This document shows positions 10,011 through 22,270 of a stretch of DNA of 64,000 nucleotides, one piece after another. Position 1 is the stretch's first letter. The number at the start of each line of letters is the position of its first letter. This DNA comes from Portunus trituberculatus (taxonomy: Eukaryota; Arthropoda; Malacostraca; Decapoda; Portunidae). The DNA is taken from NCBI RefSeq assembly GCF_017591435.1, contig NC_059257.1, positions 1,418,826 to 1,482,825 on the forward strand, read 5' to 3'. The notes beneath the pieces are model-generated. The model saw only the letters and a program-made list of their open reading frames with translations, ran no database searches and was not told the origin of the DNA. Position numbers and translations under genes: made by a program.

Positions 10011-10740
10011 TATGTAAGAGGGAAACAAGCCAAGGGCAACAAAAGAATAAAAAAGAAGGCCCACTTGAAATGCAAGTAAATGATTAGTAAAAGAATAAAC
10101 CAAAATACAAGGACAAATGTCTGGAAACTTCCCTTTTAAAAGAAGTCAAGTCGTAGGAATATTAAAATACAGAAGCAGGAAGGGAGTTTACCAGGGAAAG
10201 GTATGAATGATTGAGAGTACTGGCTAACTCTTGTATTAGTGAGTTGGACAGAATAGGGATGAGAGGAAGAAGAAAGCCTTGTGCAGCGAGGCCGCAGGAG
10301 GACAGGAGGCATGCAGTTAGTAAGATCAGCAGAGCAGTTAGCATGAAAACAGCGATGAAAGAAAGAGATGCAACATTTCGGATGTGAAAATGAGGCCGAA
10401 GACAGACAGTCAGAGAAGGGGAGTTGATGAAACGAAGACCTTTCGATTCCATTCTAACTAATAAAGTTGTATGAGTGGAACTCCCCCAAACATGCGAAGA
10501 GTACTCCGTACACGGACGGATAAGGCCCTTGTACGAAGTTAGCAGTTGGAGAGGCGAGAAAAACTGACGGAGATGCCTCAGAACGCCTAATTTCATGGAA
10601 GCTGTTTTAGCAAGAGATGAGGTGAACTTTCCAATTAAGGTTATGAATAAATGATAGACGGAGGGAGACAGTCGAGTGTCCTTGAAGCAGAGAGAATAGT
10701 TGTCTAGAAGGTTGTGTCGAGCTGACTTATGGAAGAATTG
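10011..10740 (-). pseudogene. Jockey-clade LINE, 3' end of RT ORF
   Basis: The minus-strand frame 10596-10162 (144 codons) reads LLTSYKGLIRPCTEYSSHVW, then RMESKGLRFINSPSLT and VASLSF. This is the connection/thumb end of a Jockey-clade RT in which a YKxxIRPxxEYxSxVWG block follows the catalytic palm. It ends in SLPASVF. Upstream (10597-10740) the frame continues with breaks. The 1-540, 10857-11058 and 37570-57443 sequences belong to the same family. It is truncated upstream, as usual for LINE insertions. Confidence 0.75.
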
Positions 10741-10747
10741 AGTTTTT

Positions 10748-10772
10748 GAGACATTACTACTTCTACCACTAG

Positions 10773-10819
<47 letters not shown>

Positions 10820-10852
10820 TTACTACTACTACTACTACTGCTACTACTATTG
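10748..10852. repeat. (ACT)n microsatellite
   Basis: ACT/TACTAC repeats with few interruptions. Confidence 0.9.
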
Positions 10853-10856
10853 TTTT

Positions 10857-11058
10857 TTATTATGCAGGAAGGAAACCAGCCAAGGGTAACAAAATATTGA
10901 AAAAAGAAAAAAAACAGTTTATGTGCTGCTTCCCTTAAAGAGTAGTAAAGAATTAGCTGAAATTAAAGAACAAATGTCTTGTAACCTCCTCCTTAAAAGA
11001 AGTTAAGTCATAGGAAGATGGATATACAGAAGTAGGCAGGGAGTTCCAGCGTTTACTA
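10857..11058 (-). pseudogene. Jockey-clade LINE 3' end, short fragment
   Basis: Minus strand gives RWNSLPTSVYPSSYDLTSFK, the same C-terminal signature as in the neighbouring Jockey fragments, followed by EEVTRHLF. Only the last ~40 codons and 3' flank are present. Confidence 0.7.
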
Positions 11059-11117
11059 CTACCACTATTACTACTTCTACCATTACTAGTAATAACAGAA
11101 AAGCGTCTAAAAATAAT

Positions 11118-11123
11118 GATTAC

Positions 11124-11189
<66 letters not shown>

Positions 11190-11250
11190 TGCTGTAATAA
11201 TAATGATAATGATAATACTAATAATAATAATAATAATAATAATAGTAATA

Positions 11251-11294
<44 letters not shown>

Positions 11295-11310
11295 TAACAA
11301 TAATAATAAG
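11118..11310. repeat. (AAT)n microsatellite
   Basis: AAT/AATGAT array with small interruptions. Confidence 0.9.
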
Positions 11311-11339
11311 CGTTGTAAAATCTATCTAAGTCCAACATA

Positions 11340-11914
11340 AATAAACTGAATATCGGATAAGTCGAACGTCTATGCCATGGTAACCGCCGAGGTCCATTTT
11401 TCCCAATTGGGAATTTTCAGAACTAACCTACCAGATGTCACCTCTGCTATTGACATGTACTAGAATATTGTTGTATCAAATCCAAAATGCATACATATGC
11501 ATAGAATATTGACTATTATGATAGTGTTGACATTACATATCTTTAATGGATAGTTTTGGGAGAAGTTAGTCAAAACTGATTTTTTTTTTTTATTATCTCG
11601 CAATACTGCTATCAATATCTTAAATACATCATAGTACAATTATAAAGTCTATTCATTTGGACTAAGAAAATGTAAAAACTTTAACTGTACTATACAGTAT
11701 GACCCATCTTACTCAGTAACATCGTGATATATGGATAGAGTTATTTTAATGGGGATTTTAGCATCTATTTCAAAACGCAAGATCATGGCAAAACAATCGA
11801 GCACAAAACAAGTATATCACAGGACTACTGTACAGTGAGGAAAGAGGAATGTGTAAAAGCTTTCCTTCTCCTCATGGCGTAGTGACATTACTGGTTGTCT
11901 AACAATGTGCTAAG

Positions 11915-11915
<1 letters not shown>
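11340..11915. other. No gene recognised
   Basis: AT-rich sequence, no supported ORF, repeat end or RNA gene. Confidence 0.5.

Positions 11916-11988
<73 letters not shown>
11916..11988. repeat. (AT)n microsatellite, left of candidate solo LTR
   Basis: Pure AT dinucleotide run that resumes at 13178 after the 1.19-kb insert. Confidence 0.9.
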
Positions 11989-13372
<1,384 letters not shown>

Positions 13373-13399
13373 CAATATTTAATACAAACTGTTTAAGTT

Positions 13400-13915
13400 T
13401 GTGTTTGAATGTAGCAATGCTGCAGTTCTGTGGTACATGTCTTGCAATATTATTTCATATTATTGCACCTTTATATCTAAATGTTTACTGCATCATGGCT
13501 GTCCTACATAATGGTACATGAATTGTATGACTGTCTTGTTATATGGGAGTGAACCTGATGGTTGCTGAGGAACATATTATTGAATATTGGGGGCAAACAC
13601 CTGTTGCTGTATCTATACATTAGCTTACTGACAGTGAATATATAAATTCTATGGAGAGGCAGTACTTGTAGTGAAAGGAATAGTGGTGCAGTATGATCCC
13701 TGTAATTTGCAGATGCAGTAATCCTGATAGCTTTTTTCTGCATTAACTAATTCAAGTGAATGTTTAATAGTTGGTAGAAGGTTTGTCTTGAGGAGCTTTG
13801 ATGTACCACAGAGTGGTACATCAAAGTTCACACAGACTATCCAAGTGTTTGAAAAAAGTGAAGGATTTAGGTGATCTTGAACTTCAATAAATGAATCAAT
13901 CCTACACATGTACCT
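13400..13915 (-). pseudogene. LINE RT C-terminal fragment (CR1-type style)
   Basis: Minus-strand frames from 13909 and 13743 contain CGTSKLLKTNLLPTIKHSLE and then LQVLPLHRIYIFTVSKLMYR, with VHSHITRQS at the end. QKKAIRI-x-x-x-x-x-x-DH-x-x-PLF, an L-x-L-x-x-I segment and a VH-x-x-x-TRQ box form the usual C-terminus of CR1-like LINE RTs. A frameshift separates the two parts. The palm domain is absent. Confidence 0.6.
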
Positions 13916-14142
13916 TAATTGAGTGCAATTACCTATCCAAGCATTCTGTGATAATCCAAGCTACATGTAGGTACCTTAATTTAGTGGAATTACCTATCCA
14001 AGCATTCTGTGATAATCCAAGATTTGAAATGAAAATTATACACTAAGTTTGTCTTTACTCAGGCAATGTGACTTTGCTAGAAGATTATTTTGATTATGTT
14101 ACTATTACTTTATTATTAATATTATTACTATTATTATTATTA

Positions 14143-14198
<56 letters not shown>

Positions 14199-14246
14199 TA
14201 TTATTATTACTATTTATTATTTTTATTATCATTATTATTATTATTA

Positions 14247-14298
<52 letters not shown>

Positions 14299-14309
14299 GT
14301 TGTTGTTAC

Positions 14310-14361
<52 letters not shown>

Positions 14362-14480
14362 TCCTACACATGTAACTTAATTGAGTGCAATTACCTATCC
14401 AAGCATTGTTTGATAATCCAAGCTTTGAAATGAAAATTATACAATGTGACTTTGCTAGAAGATTATTAGGATAATGTTAG
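13905..14480. repeat. Locally duplicated ~60-100-bp sequence around a (TTA)n array
   Basis: The words GTGCAATTACCTATCCAAGC and TGATAATCCAAG occur three times (about 13920, 13985 and 14385, with small changes). GTGACTTTGCTAGAAGATTA occurs twice (14066 and 14444). A (TTA)n array fills 14105-14358. Confidence 0.8.
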
Positions 14481-14482
14481 TA
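14481..14482 (+). repeat. TA target duplication of mariner-like element (left)
   Basis: TA immediately outside the inverted repeat; the matching TA is at 24947-24948. Confidence 0.65.
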
Positions 14483-14618
14483 TAGTCGGACTCAAATATA
14501 AAGGCCGCGCAGGGGAGGAGACCTGACGGGGATTCCCCGGCTGCGGCGTCGCCAAACGTCGCAGCCCCAATTAAAGGATTAACACTGAAGTGTGGAGAAA
14601 CACCCATCTCTCCAGCTC

Positions 14619-14621
14619 TCC

Positions 14622-14688
<67 letters not shown>
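14619..14688. repeat. (TC)n microsatellite
   Basis: Pure TC run within the mariner-like element, just downstream of its truncated ORF. Confidence 0.95.
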
Positions 14689-14691
<3 letters not shown>

Positions 14692-14695
14692 CTTG

Positions 14696-14974
14696 TTACT
14701 CCCTCCTGTTTCTTGTTACTATATACTCTTTTGGGGTGATGAAAATGCAGGCTGTCTCGCAGGCTTGATTGATGCCAGAGCAGATTCGTTGAACAGTTCT
14801 CTCACTGACGTTTGTTGCTCTTGCTGTCAGGACAATAGCTTTTGAGAAATCAATTATAGGTGCTCCCTTTGCCTTCTCCTCTAAGCAGAACTTATTGACG
14901 CAGTAAATAACTTCTTTCTCTCGACTATGAAGGTTGCAATGGCGCGTAGCGCGGACGAGATATTCACCTTCCAT
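14696..14974 (-). CDS. Transposase N-terminal fragment of mariner-like element
   Basis: Ninety-two codons from an ATG at 14974. The middle part, SREKEVIYCVNKFCLEEKAK and then ATNVSERTVQRIC, has the layout of the helix-turn-helix DNA-binding domain at the N-terminus of Tc1/mariner-type transposases (VSERTVQRI as recognition helix). After it the frame ends and the (TC)n array begins, with no DDE catalytic region before the element end at 14483. The copy is therefore non-autonomous. Assignment of the HTH rests on my recognition of the pattern together with the surrounding inverted repeats. Confidence 0.6.
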   Translation of the reverse strand: MEGEYLVRATRHCNLHSREKEVIYCVNKFCLEEKAKGAPIIDFSKAIVLTARATNVSERTVQRICSGINQACETACIFITPKEYIVTRNRRE

Positions 14975-15050
14975 CCTGAGCGACAGGGAGGGGAGGAGAG
15001 ACTCAATTTGACCTGGGGATTATCAGCGGTCTGGGAGGTTGACCTCACCC

Positions 15051-15054
15051 ATGT
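15051..15054 (+). repeat. ATGT target duplication of gypsy element A (left)
   Basis: ATGT abuts the 5' LTR; the same four bases follow the 3' LTR at 24679-24682. Confidence 0.75.
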
Positions 15055-15663
15055 TGTTAGGGTATGAATAGTATATAATTATTTTTTTCTTGTTTCTACA
15101 CACAGCCGTGAGAAGCGAGGCTGATCTTAGCGAGAAGCACATCCTTTCATTTTCATGTGCAAGCACTTCCTATGCTAAGTCAGTATACGTTCCCACAGGC
15201 TCAGTGTGGGAACCTCTGGTTACTAGATTATATATATGTAATTATAACAGCATAGACATATATTTAGTACTATCATATATTTTATTTCTTTCATTTATAA
15301 TTAAGTAATACTTTAACTATTGTAACCAATGCATTTCTAACTGTTCTTTAATATATGAGTCGGTCACCGGTGTCAGTGAGTTTTTGCTGACGAGAGATTG
15401 ACAAGACGGAGCTACGTTAGTTGGAGTCTGACGAACACACGAGCTGGCCGTTATGCTCTCCCGGGCGTTTGCCAGGGAGCTCTGGACTGTGTGTGTGTAC
15501 AAGACTATCCTTGTGTAGTGTAAATAACTGTATTGTTAATATAAGGAAAACCCAAGCTGTGTTTTCGTTAACTCCCCTGAGAAGACAGTGTGAGAGAGTT
15601 CCTGAACTAACGACACTGCTACTCTTGTGCCCTCTTCGTGGTAACATAACATTGACCACAACA
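15055..15663 (+). repeat. 5' LTR of gypsy element A (609 bp)
   Basis: Begins TGTTAGGGT and ends GACCACAACA. It is collinear with 24096-24678; apart from scattered substitutions, the main difference is an extra ~26-bp AT-rich segment after the first nine bases here. GTCGGTCACCGGTGTCAGTG and AACCCAAGCTGTGTTTTCG are shared landmarks. Confidence 0.9.
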
Positions 15664-15682
15664 CTGGTGGCTTGCGGTGGCA
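15664..15682 (+). promoter_or_regulatory. Probable primer binding site region of gypsy element A
   Basis: A TGG at 15665, one base after the LTR, is where the complement of a tRNA CCA end is expected. I could not match the following bases to a specific tRNA. Confidence 0.4.
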
Positions 15683-15961
15683 CGAATAAGTAAACCAGTG
15701 AACAATAGACTTAGTGCAGTGAAGGCGTGAGTGTGTAACGGCTGTTATATCTCATAACGCACTCTCTCTGACGCACTGGCAACTCAGTTCAGCGGCTGAC
15801 TTATCCGCTAAGTCAGCAGATGCTACCAAAACAATCTCTCCCACTACCGCCTAGCTCTGCTCAGTTGGGGGGGTGACTCGGACTTTCGTTCCACACATAA
15901 ATTTCTGAAGTGATGTTTAGTTTTCTTCCGAGGGGTTGACCCGGGAAATATTACACATTAC

Positions 15962-16295
15962 CGCCTAGGGATGCGGTGGCATAGTGGATAAGGTGGTGAG
16001 CGTGGGATCGGGCAGACGTCCACGCGTAGGTTCGAATCCCACCACGTACAGCCTTAAAACACTTTGCCATTTGTCGAGTGGTTTAAAGTTACCTACATAT
16101 CACCATGATACCCAGGTTCTAGGTGGTTACACTCAAGATGAGCTTGGGCGGTGATATGGGCCCTAATATGGGTACCACTATAAATAAAATTGCCTGCGCC
16201 ACTAATGGGCGGAAGCTGAACAGCGCTTCCCATACACTCTTCAAGTGTGCCTACAGGCGCTATAGGCCTTACCGTAAAAAAAAAATAATGAAATA
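15962..16295 (+). repeat. tRNA-derived SINE in the leader of gypsy element A
   Basis: The head (GCGGTGGCATAGTGGATAAG at 15970, with GGTTCGAATCCCACCACG about 50 bases later) carries A-box- and B-box-like pol III promoter words at tRNA spacing. A ~240-bp body follows and ends in an A-rich tail with AAAATAATGAAATAAAATG at 16278-16300. It is 5'-3' on the plus strand. No element gene lies here, so the insertion would affect only the leader. Confidence 0.7.
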
Positions 16296-16299
16296 AAAT

Positions 16300-17127
<828 letters not shown>

Positions 17128-17409
17128 ATGGCGAAGAAGCCCGACAAATTTGATGAATACTTAAAATTATATGAAGACGAAATTTTGCAGGAAGAAGCTA
17201 AAATCAGACAACAGTGCGAGAGTAACCTCATTGATGAAGAGGAAAATGAAATAGATAACCCTGACACTCCCGAGTCAGTTATTGCGGCTAAGAGGTTCAT
17301 AGATTCATATTCAGTTCAAATTTCTCAGCCTTTCGGTGATGTTCATACCTTGAGGAGTGGTAAAACATATCCCGTTCACACAACACCTGCATGGCTACTA
17401 ACACTGTAG
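17128..17409 (+). CDS. Gag N-terminal ORF of gypsy element A (93 codons)
   Basis: An acidic, Lys/Glu-rich reading frame (KFDEYLKLYEDEILQEEAKI near the start) without a recognised domain. It precedes the main gag region and overlaps an alternative ATG in another frame at 17391 that leads into MATNTVGSPVTAQTVKFLQ. Either this is a separate small leader ORF or the original gag start now separated by a frameshift. Its role is not known. Confidence 0.5.
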   Translation: MAKKPDKFDEYLKLYEDEILQEEAKIRQQCESNLIDEEENEIDNPDTPESVIAAKRFIDSYSVQISQPFGDVHTLRSGKTYPVHTTPAWLLTL

Positions 17410-17515
17410 GTTCACCAGTCACCGCTCAAACAGTAAAATTTCTTCAAACAGAAAATACTGTTAGACCTTTCACGGGCCAGGATGTGGATTACTCGGTATA
17501 TACGTTCATGACCAT

Positions 17516-18811
17516 GTGTCGGGAACGACAGATGACGCAGACAAAATTGCTTTTGTTAGATCAAAATTAGCGCCTGGTTCGCGGGCTCAAAGAATGATGG
17601 AAGGCATTTCTTTTCTCTCCCGGAACCTTGGGCAGAATTACGACCTTTTCAAAGAGAAAATGCTGCGTATTTTTGGGGGTGAAGCTGAAACTACGCTCTT
17701 GAAACAAATCATCTCAATTGTGGAGAGTATTGAGAATGGGGACAAGGTGGAAAACCCTTGGGATGCTTCCATACCTGCAAGCAAGCAGATGGAGAGTTGT
17801 TTACGAGTACTAAGGGAACAAGGTTGGTGTGAGGGACCAAATAATACCATGATTACATTTGAAAACCTCTCAAAATTTTTTGAAATCTTCTTTTTGCTCT
17901 TTCAAGTACATGGGAAAGCGAGACATGCTTTTCTATCTCTCAACTACGCTCCAAATGACAGATTTGATGTACTTGTGTCAACTGCTGAATCCAAACTAAA
18001 GAAGGGAAAAGAGGGAGCGTATGTTGTGGCGACGGTTACCGAGAACTTGTCGTTAGAGTCTTACGCTGCAGTAGTTTGTTCCTATTGTAACAAAGCAGGA
18101 CATCATGAGAAGAGATGCCTAAAGCGAAAGAGCGATCAAAAGAAGGCTACGGTAAAGACAGGCTATTTCACCCCGTCAGCTCAAGCACCCCACACGGGTC
18201 AGGGGAAAGCATTGTCGACAAGACCTAAGAATTCTATATCCACTCACACCCATGCTACCTTCTCACATACCTACCCTCACACTTCAACATCCACTTATCC
18301 TCAAACTCCTCCTCCTCCTCCTCCTTCTAGTCATCCTCCTACGTCTGCTACTGGTAGGGTTGCCACGACCCATGGCCAGATGAGCACTTCCTCTTCAACA
18401 CTACCCTACTTTTGCCTTGTCCATGGTTATGGACGTCACTCATCAGATCGTTGCCGACAGATTGCACAGATGCGGGCGGAAACAGATGCGCGACGTGTTG
18501 CTGGCCCTCAGCCGGCGGGGAAGCCGCGCGCCCGCGACAAAAAAAAAAAAAACAGGTTAGATTGTCCAGATAATCAATCTGCGTTCACAGGCACGAACGA
18601 CTTAGCCACATACGATAGTATTGTCGCTGCCTGTGCTCAGTCCACTATCATGGCTCTACCTACTAAAATAGGGTCGTGCGGACTCTCCTTGGCCGTGGAC
18701 ACTGGCGCCACTGTGAATGTCCTCTCGGAGGACTCGTTTAGAGCTATCAAACGAATCTTTCGCGGTGGGCGGTGGCCGTTACGCCAGAGTGATTTAAACC
18801 TACGTGGGTGA
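17516..18811 (+). CDS. Gag nucleocapsid and start of protease, gypsy element A
   Basis: The 431-codon frame carries a capsid-like helical N-terminal half. At about residues 188-201 is a CCHC zinc knuckle (CSYCNKAGHHEKRC, C-x2-C-x4-H-x4-C), followed by a Ser/Thr/Pro-rich linker and a second knuckle variant (CLVHGYGRHSSDRC), then LAVDTGATVNVLS at about 393-405, the aspartic protease active-site motif. Gag packages the element RNA; the protease cleaves the polyprotein. The frame ends at 18811 inside the protease fold, and the flap region continues in two other frames, so at least two frameshifts cut the protease. The usual gypsy gag lacks or has one knuckle; two are unusual. Confidence 0.8.
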   Translation: MSGTTDDADKIAFVRSKLAPGSRAQRMMEGISFLSRNLGQNYDLFKEKMLRIFGGEAETTLLKQIISIVESIENGDKVENPWDASIPASKQMESCLRVLREQGWCEGPNNTMITFENLSKFFEIFFLLFQVHGKARHAFLSLNYAPNDRFDVLVSTAESKLKKGKEGAYVVATVTENLSLESYAAVVCSYCNKAGHHEKRCLKRKSDQKKATVKTGYFTPSAQAPHTGQGKALSTRPKNSISTHTHATFSHTYPHTSTSTYPQTPPPPPPSSHPPTSATGRVATTHGQMSTSSSTLPYFCLVHGYGRHSSDRCRQIAQMRAETDARRVAGPQPAGKPRARDKKKKNRLDCPDNQSAFTGTNDLATYDSIVAACAQSTIMALPTKIGSCGLSLAVDTGATVNVLSEDSFRAIKRIFRGGRWPLRQSDLNLRG

Positions 18812-20579
18812 CTGGCTCAGCTTTGAGTATTTCAGGAATGGTTACTTTACCCATACGCATAAAAGAGGACTACCCATTCATTACTTGAAATTCTATGTCA
18901 CTTCTAACTTCCATCTTCCAGCTGACGGACTTCTGGGATTGTCAGATATGAAGCTTCTTGACATGCAAGTCCTTCCAAACCATAATTCAGTCACAGTTCA
19001 GGGAAAGACACTTCAAGCAATGCAGGAACCTATGCCCTTATCTCTTCGTCATGACACCAAGCGAGACGGTGGGGATAAACGTGGCGAGAGTCCCTCGTGT
19101 ATACTACCGTCGGTTCATGTGTCTCCTCCCACTTTCGCGTCACCTCTCAATTGCAGATGCGTTAAAGTCACTGTGATGGGTAACCATGAGATTCCGGATC
19201 GCGTAGCAATGCGTATCCCCATCACAGTGCCTGATGCACCAGTTAACAGTGACAATTGCTTCACTGGTCCTTGTAAACTTCAGCGCCTTGCGGTGGAGTC
19301 CACACTTTCCACCGTTCAGGAAGGTTATGTCACTTCTGCGTTAGTGGTGAACGTTACGGGAGGGGCAGTACGTGTGAAACATGGTCTCTACCTTGTAGAT
19401 GGATTAGTTTACGATCAAAAGATGTTGCCTACTCCTTTAGACTTTCCCAAAGCTTGTGTCGCAACGGTGTCATCCACCTCTGACAGCGAGCTGGGGTCAG
19501 GCCCACCTCTAAGCTCGCTTGTCAATGTTGTGGATTACCCAGAGCTGAAGCACTCGCTGTTGGATGTTCTCGAAGAACGTCGCAACGTGATAGCGTTGTC
19601 TGGCGAGCCCCTTGGTAGTACGGAGCATGCCGAACACCGTATTCTTCTCAAATCAAACACTAAACAAGTTTACATTCCAGCCTACAGACTACCTCACAGT
19701 CAGAGGGAAATTGTGGATGAGCAAATCAAAGAGATGCTCCATCAGGGAGGGATCGAACACTCACATTCCCCCTGGAACAGTCCCCTCTTCCTCGTTCCTA
19801 AAAAGGATGGTAGTTTTCGCCCAGTCATTGATTTTAGGAAAGTAAGTGAGGTAACAGAGGATGATCGTTACCCTCTACCGGTCCTGAGTGACTTGCTTAT
19901 GTCCTTAGGTGATGGTAATACCATTTTCAGCAGTCTTGATTTACTGTCGGGGTACTGGCAGATACCTATGGCGTTTAGTACGCCATCAGGGCACTATCAG
20001 TGGTTGCGCATGCCGTTCGGCCTAAAGTCTGCGCCACTTACATTCCAGCGGATGATCAATACATTGTTTGCAGATATGTTAGGTAATTCTGGATATGCCT
20101 ATTTGGATGACATCATCATCGCCAGTAAATATGTTGAATCTCATCTTCAGACTTTGCGTTCAGTTTTACAGCGACTGCATGAAGCTGGCCTTCGAGTAAA
20201 GCTGTCAAAATGCGAGTTTTTGAAGCCCAAAATCACCTTTTTAGGGCACGTTGTCGATAGTGAGGGAATCCACACAATGGACGATAAAGTGTCCGCAGTC
20301 AAAAAATTTCCACAACCAAGAACCATCGAGAATGTGAGATCATTCTTAGGTTTAGCAGGTTACTACAGACCTTTTATTAAGGATTTTGCTAAACTTGCAT
20401 CACCACTCAACCAATTACTCAAGAAGGACGTTTCATTTCATTGGAGTGCTGCACAGGAGCGTAGTTTCCAGGATTTAAAAACAGCTCTCACACGGGCTCC
20501 CGTTCTAGCATTCCCTGACTTCTCATTACCTTTTGAACTCTACACAGACTCATCCTCGTTAGGCTCGGCGCAGTGCTGA
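18804..20579 (+). CDS. Protease end, linker, reverse transcriptase and RNase H start, gypsy element A
   Basis: 591 codons. Early residues (LPADGLLGLSDM) are the end of the protease. RT spans about residues 290-470: SPWNSPLFLVPKKDGSFRPV, FSSLDLLSGYWQI (first catalytic Asp near 378), MPFGLKSAPLTFQRM, and GYAYLDDIIIAS with the catalytic YLDD at 433-436. Then FLGLAGYYRPFIKDF (thumb/connection) and FELYTDSSSLG, which opens the RNase H domain with its first Asp. A frameshift and stop at 20579 cut RNase H. The protein copies element RNA into DNA in virus-like particles. RT motifs are intact in this copy. Confidence 0.92.
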   Translation: MGDWLSFEYFRNGYFTHTHKRGLPIHYLKFYVTSNFHLPADGLLGLSDMKLLDMQVLPNHNSVTVQGKTLQAMQEPMPLSLRHDTKRDGGDKRGESPSCILPSVHVSPPTFASPLNCRCVKVTVMGNHEIPDRVAMRIPITVPDAPVNSDNCFTGPCKLQRLAVESTLSTVQEGYVTSALVVNVTGGAVRVKHGLYLVDGLVYDQKMLPTPLDFPKACVATVSSTSDSELGSGPPLSSLVNVVDYPELKHSLLDVLEERRNVIALSGEPLGSTEHAEHRILLKSNTKQVYIPAYRLPHSQREIVDEQIKEMLHQGGIEHSHSPWNSPLFLVPKKDGSFRPVIDFRKVSEVTEDDRYPLPVLSDLLMSLGDGNTIFSSLDLLSGYWQIPMAFSTPSGHYQWLRMPFGLKSAPLTFQRMINTLFADMLGNSGYAYLDDIIIASKYVESHLQTLRSVLQRLHEAGLRVKLSKCEFLKPKITFLGHVVDSEGIHTMDDKVSAVKKFPQPRTIENVRSFLGLAGYYRPFIKDFAKLASPLNQLLKKDVSFHWSAAQERSFQDLKTALTRAPVLAFPDFSLPFELYTDSSSLGSAQC

Positions 20580-20607
20580 CTCAGAGGACACATAGGGTAA
20601 AAATCGT

Positions 20608-21237
20608 GTGATTGCTTATGCGAGTAGGGTTCTTAACTCTGCGGAAGCGAACTACTCAGTCACGCATCAGGAAGCTTTAGCTGTCATCTGGGCTCTTACC
20701 CATTTCCGAGATCTAATACTTGGGTACCCAATCACAGTTTTCACAGATCACGTCGCCGTCACAAATCTTTTCAAGGGACGTAATCTTAGTGGCAGGCTTG
20801 CACGCTGGTATCTTACATTGCAAGAATACTCTCCTCAGTTCAAGTACCTTCCAGGCCGTGCGAATGTCGTAGCTGACGCTCTATCACGGAATATTCCAGT
20901 GAGTGCAGTCTCTCAAGTACATAATTTTTCTCTCCAGGAACTCGGCGTGGAACAGCGAAAGCATGAGACATGGGGGAAAGTAATTTATGCTCTGGAATCT
21001 GGTGATCTTTCCACTTTGCCCTCCTTACATGTACCCTTCTCACAATTCTTTTATCACCATCTAATGTCTTATGTAGGCGAGGCCCAAAAGAAGATGGAGG
21101 CAAAGATCTTTTGGTTATTCCAGAAGTTTTTGTTCCAGTCATTCTACAACTTATGCACGATCACCCTACAGCTGGACATCCAGGTCGTGACAAAACCCTG
21201 GCTGCCGTCCGTCGTGCATATTATTGGCCTCGTATGA
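20608..21237 (+). CDS. RNase H remainder, gypsy element A
   Basis: Continues the RNase H domain after the break at 20579: VIAYASRVLNSAEANYSVTH, QEALAVIWAL (catalytic Glu), VFTDHVAVTNLF (Asp) and ANVVADALSRN (last Asp). All four RNase H acidic residues are present across the two frames. The last part (to 21237) overlaps the integrase frame and is out of frame with it, so the domain boundary also contains a frame change. RNase H degrades the RNA strand during reverse transcription. Confidence 0.88.
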   Translation: MIAYASRVLNSAEANYSVTHQEALAVIWALTHFRDLILGYPITVFTDHVAVTNLFKGRNLSGRLARWYLTLQEYSPQFKYLPGRANVVADALSRNIPVSAVSQVHNFSLQELGVEQRKHETWGKVIYALESGDLSTLPSLHVPFSQFFYHHLMSYVGEAQKKMEAKIFWLFQKFLFQSFYNLCTITLQLDIQVVTKPWLPSVVHIIGLV

Positions 21238-22004
21238 GAGTAGACGTTGTCGATCATGTTTCGCGTTGCGTTAGCTGCGCTAAGCATAAGGGCGTTACGT
21301 CTGGTCCTGCGCCTATGCTAGGATACCCACCACCTGCACAACCATGGGATGTAGTTGCAATGGACCTTCTGCAGCTTCCTAAGAGTCGCCAAGGCTCCCA
21401 GTACCTCTTGGTTTGCGTAGATCATTTCTCTCGTTTTGTAGTTTTGTCCCCGGTAAAAGCTAAGACAGCACCTGCGATTGCACATGCGCTAGTTACGCAC
21501 TTGTTCTGTCCTTACACCACTCCACGTGTTCTCCTTAGCGATAATGGCACGGAGTTCAGAAATGCCTTGCTATCGGAGATCTGCGCTAAGTATAACATCA
21601 AACAGACGTTTACCGTAGCTTACCATCCAAGTTCAAATGGCCTGGTAGAGAGGGCGAATCGTAAAATCCTTGAACCCCTCCGTCATGTTGTCACTAGCTT
21701 ACATGACAATTGGGAAGACTGGATTCCTCAGGTTGCGGCTTGCATTAATGGTTCGGTATGTGAATCAACTGCGAAAACCCGGCACTACATTCTCTATGGA
21801 GTAGATAAGAGATTGCCATACGACTTGTTGGCGGGTCCCTCTAAGCCTGTCTATAACATAGATGACTACTCTTCCCAGCATCTGCGAGTTTTCACAGACA
21901 TACATCAAAAGGTTAGGGAGAAATTGCTTGCTTCTAGGAATGAGATGATGCAGCAACAACACAAGCGTGCAACTCCTATCACCTTTAGAGTAGGAGATAT
22001 GTGA
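21111..22004 (+). CDS. Integrase, gypsy element A
   Basis: 297 codons. N-terminal HHCC zinc finger (HDHPTAGHPGRD then CVSCAKHK), catalytic core with D in VAMDLLQLP (about 84), D in LLSDNGTEF (about 145) and E in GLVERANRKI (about 180), giving a complete DDE triad. The C-terminal part continues in a different frame at 22001-22270. Integrase inserts the DNA copy into the genome. The 4-bp duplication at the element ends fits its product. Confidence 0.92.
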   Translation: MVIPEVFVPVILQLMHDHPTAGHPGRDKTLAAVRRAYYWPRMRVDVVDHVSRCVSCAKHKGVTSGPAPMLGYPPPAQPWDVVAMDLLQLPKSRQGSQYLLVCVDHFSRFVVLSPVKAKTAPAIAHALVTHLFCPYTTPRVLLSDNGTEFRNALLSEICAKYNIKQTFTVAYHPSSNGLVERANRKILEPLRHVVTSLHDNWEDWIPQVAACINGSVCESTAKTRHYILYGVDKRLPYDLLAGPSKPVYNIDDYSSQHLRVFTDIHQKVREKLLASRNEMMQQQHKRATPITFRVGDM

Positions 22005-22270
22005 TGGTTCAAGCGCCCCCAAGGAAATCCAAATTGTCCCCTAAGTTCATGGGTCCGCGCTTAATTGTCAGCGAGGGTAATGGTAACAAGTTTGCAGTTT
22101 TTGACCCAGCTCTCAATACTGTAGAAATGGTTCACAGTGACAGACTCAAGATAACTAAGGCTTCTGATCCAGCTTTGGATAGTCGCACTTGCATACCTAG
22201 TAATAATCCTCCAACCACTGCCATCCCACCTACTAGTCATCCTACTCACTCTTATAATCTCAGGTCATGA
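22001..22270 (+). CDS. Integrase C-terminal domain, gypsy element A
   Basis: Short frame with PKFMGPRLIVSEGNG and VEMVHSDRLKI. The FxGP-x-x-V pattern and the VHxDRLK ending are the usual C-terminal fold of gypsy integrases (GPF/Y-like). It overlaps the preceding frame by four bases, so one frameshift separates it from the catalytic core. Its last codons overlap the start of the env-like gene by 4 bp. Confidence 0.8.
   Translation: MMVQAPPRKSKLSPKFMGPRLIVSEGNGNKFAVFDPALNTVEMVHSDRLKITKASDPALDSRTCIPSNNPPTTAIPPTSHPTHSYNLRS

Noticed and set aside
18804..18880. Functional gag-pol frameshift in gypsy element A
   Set aside because: The protease needs two successive frame changes here, which fits decay better than a single programmed shift.
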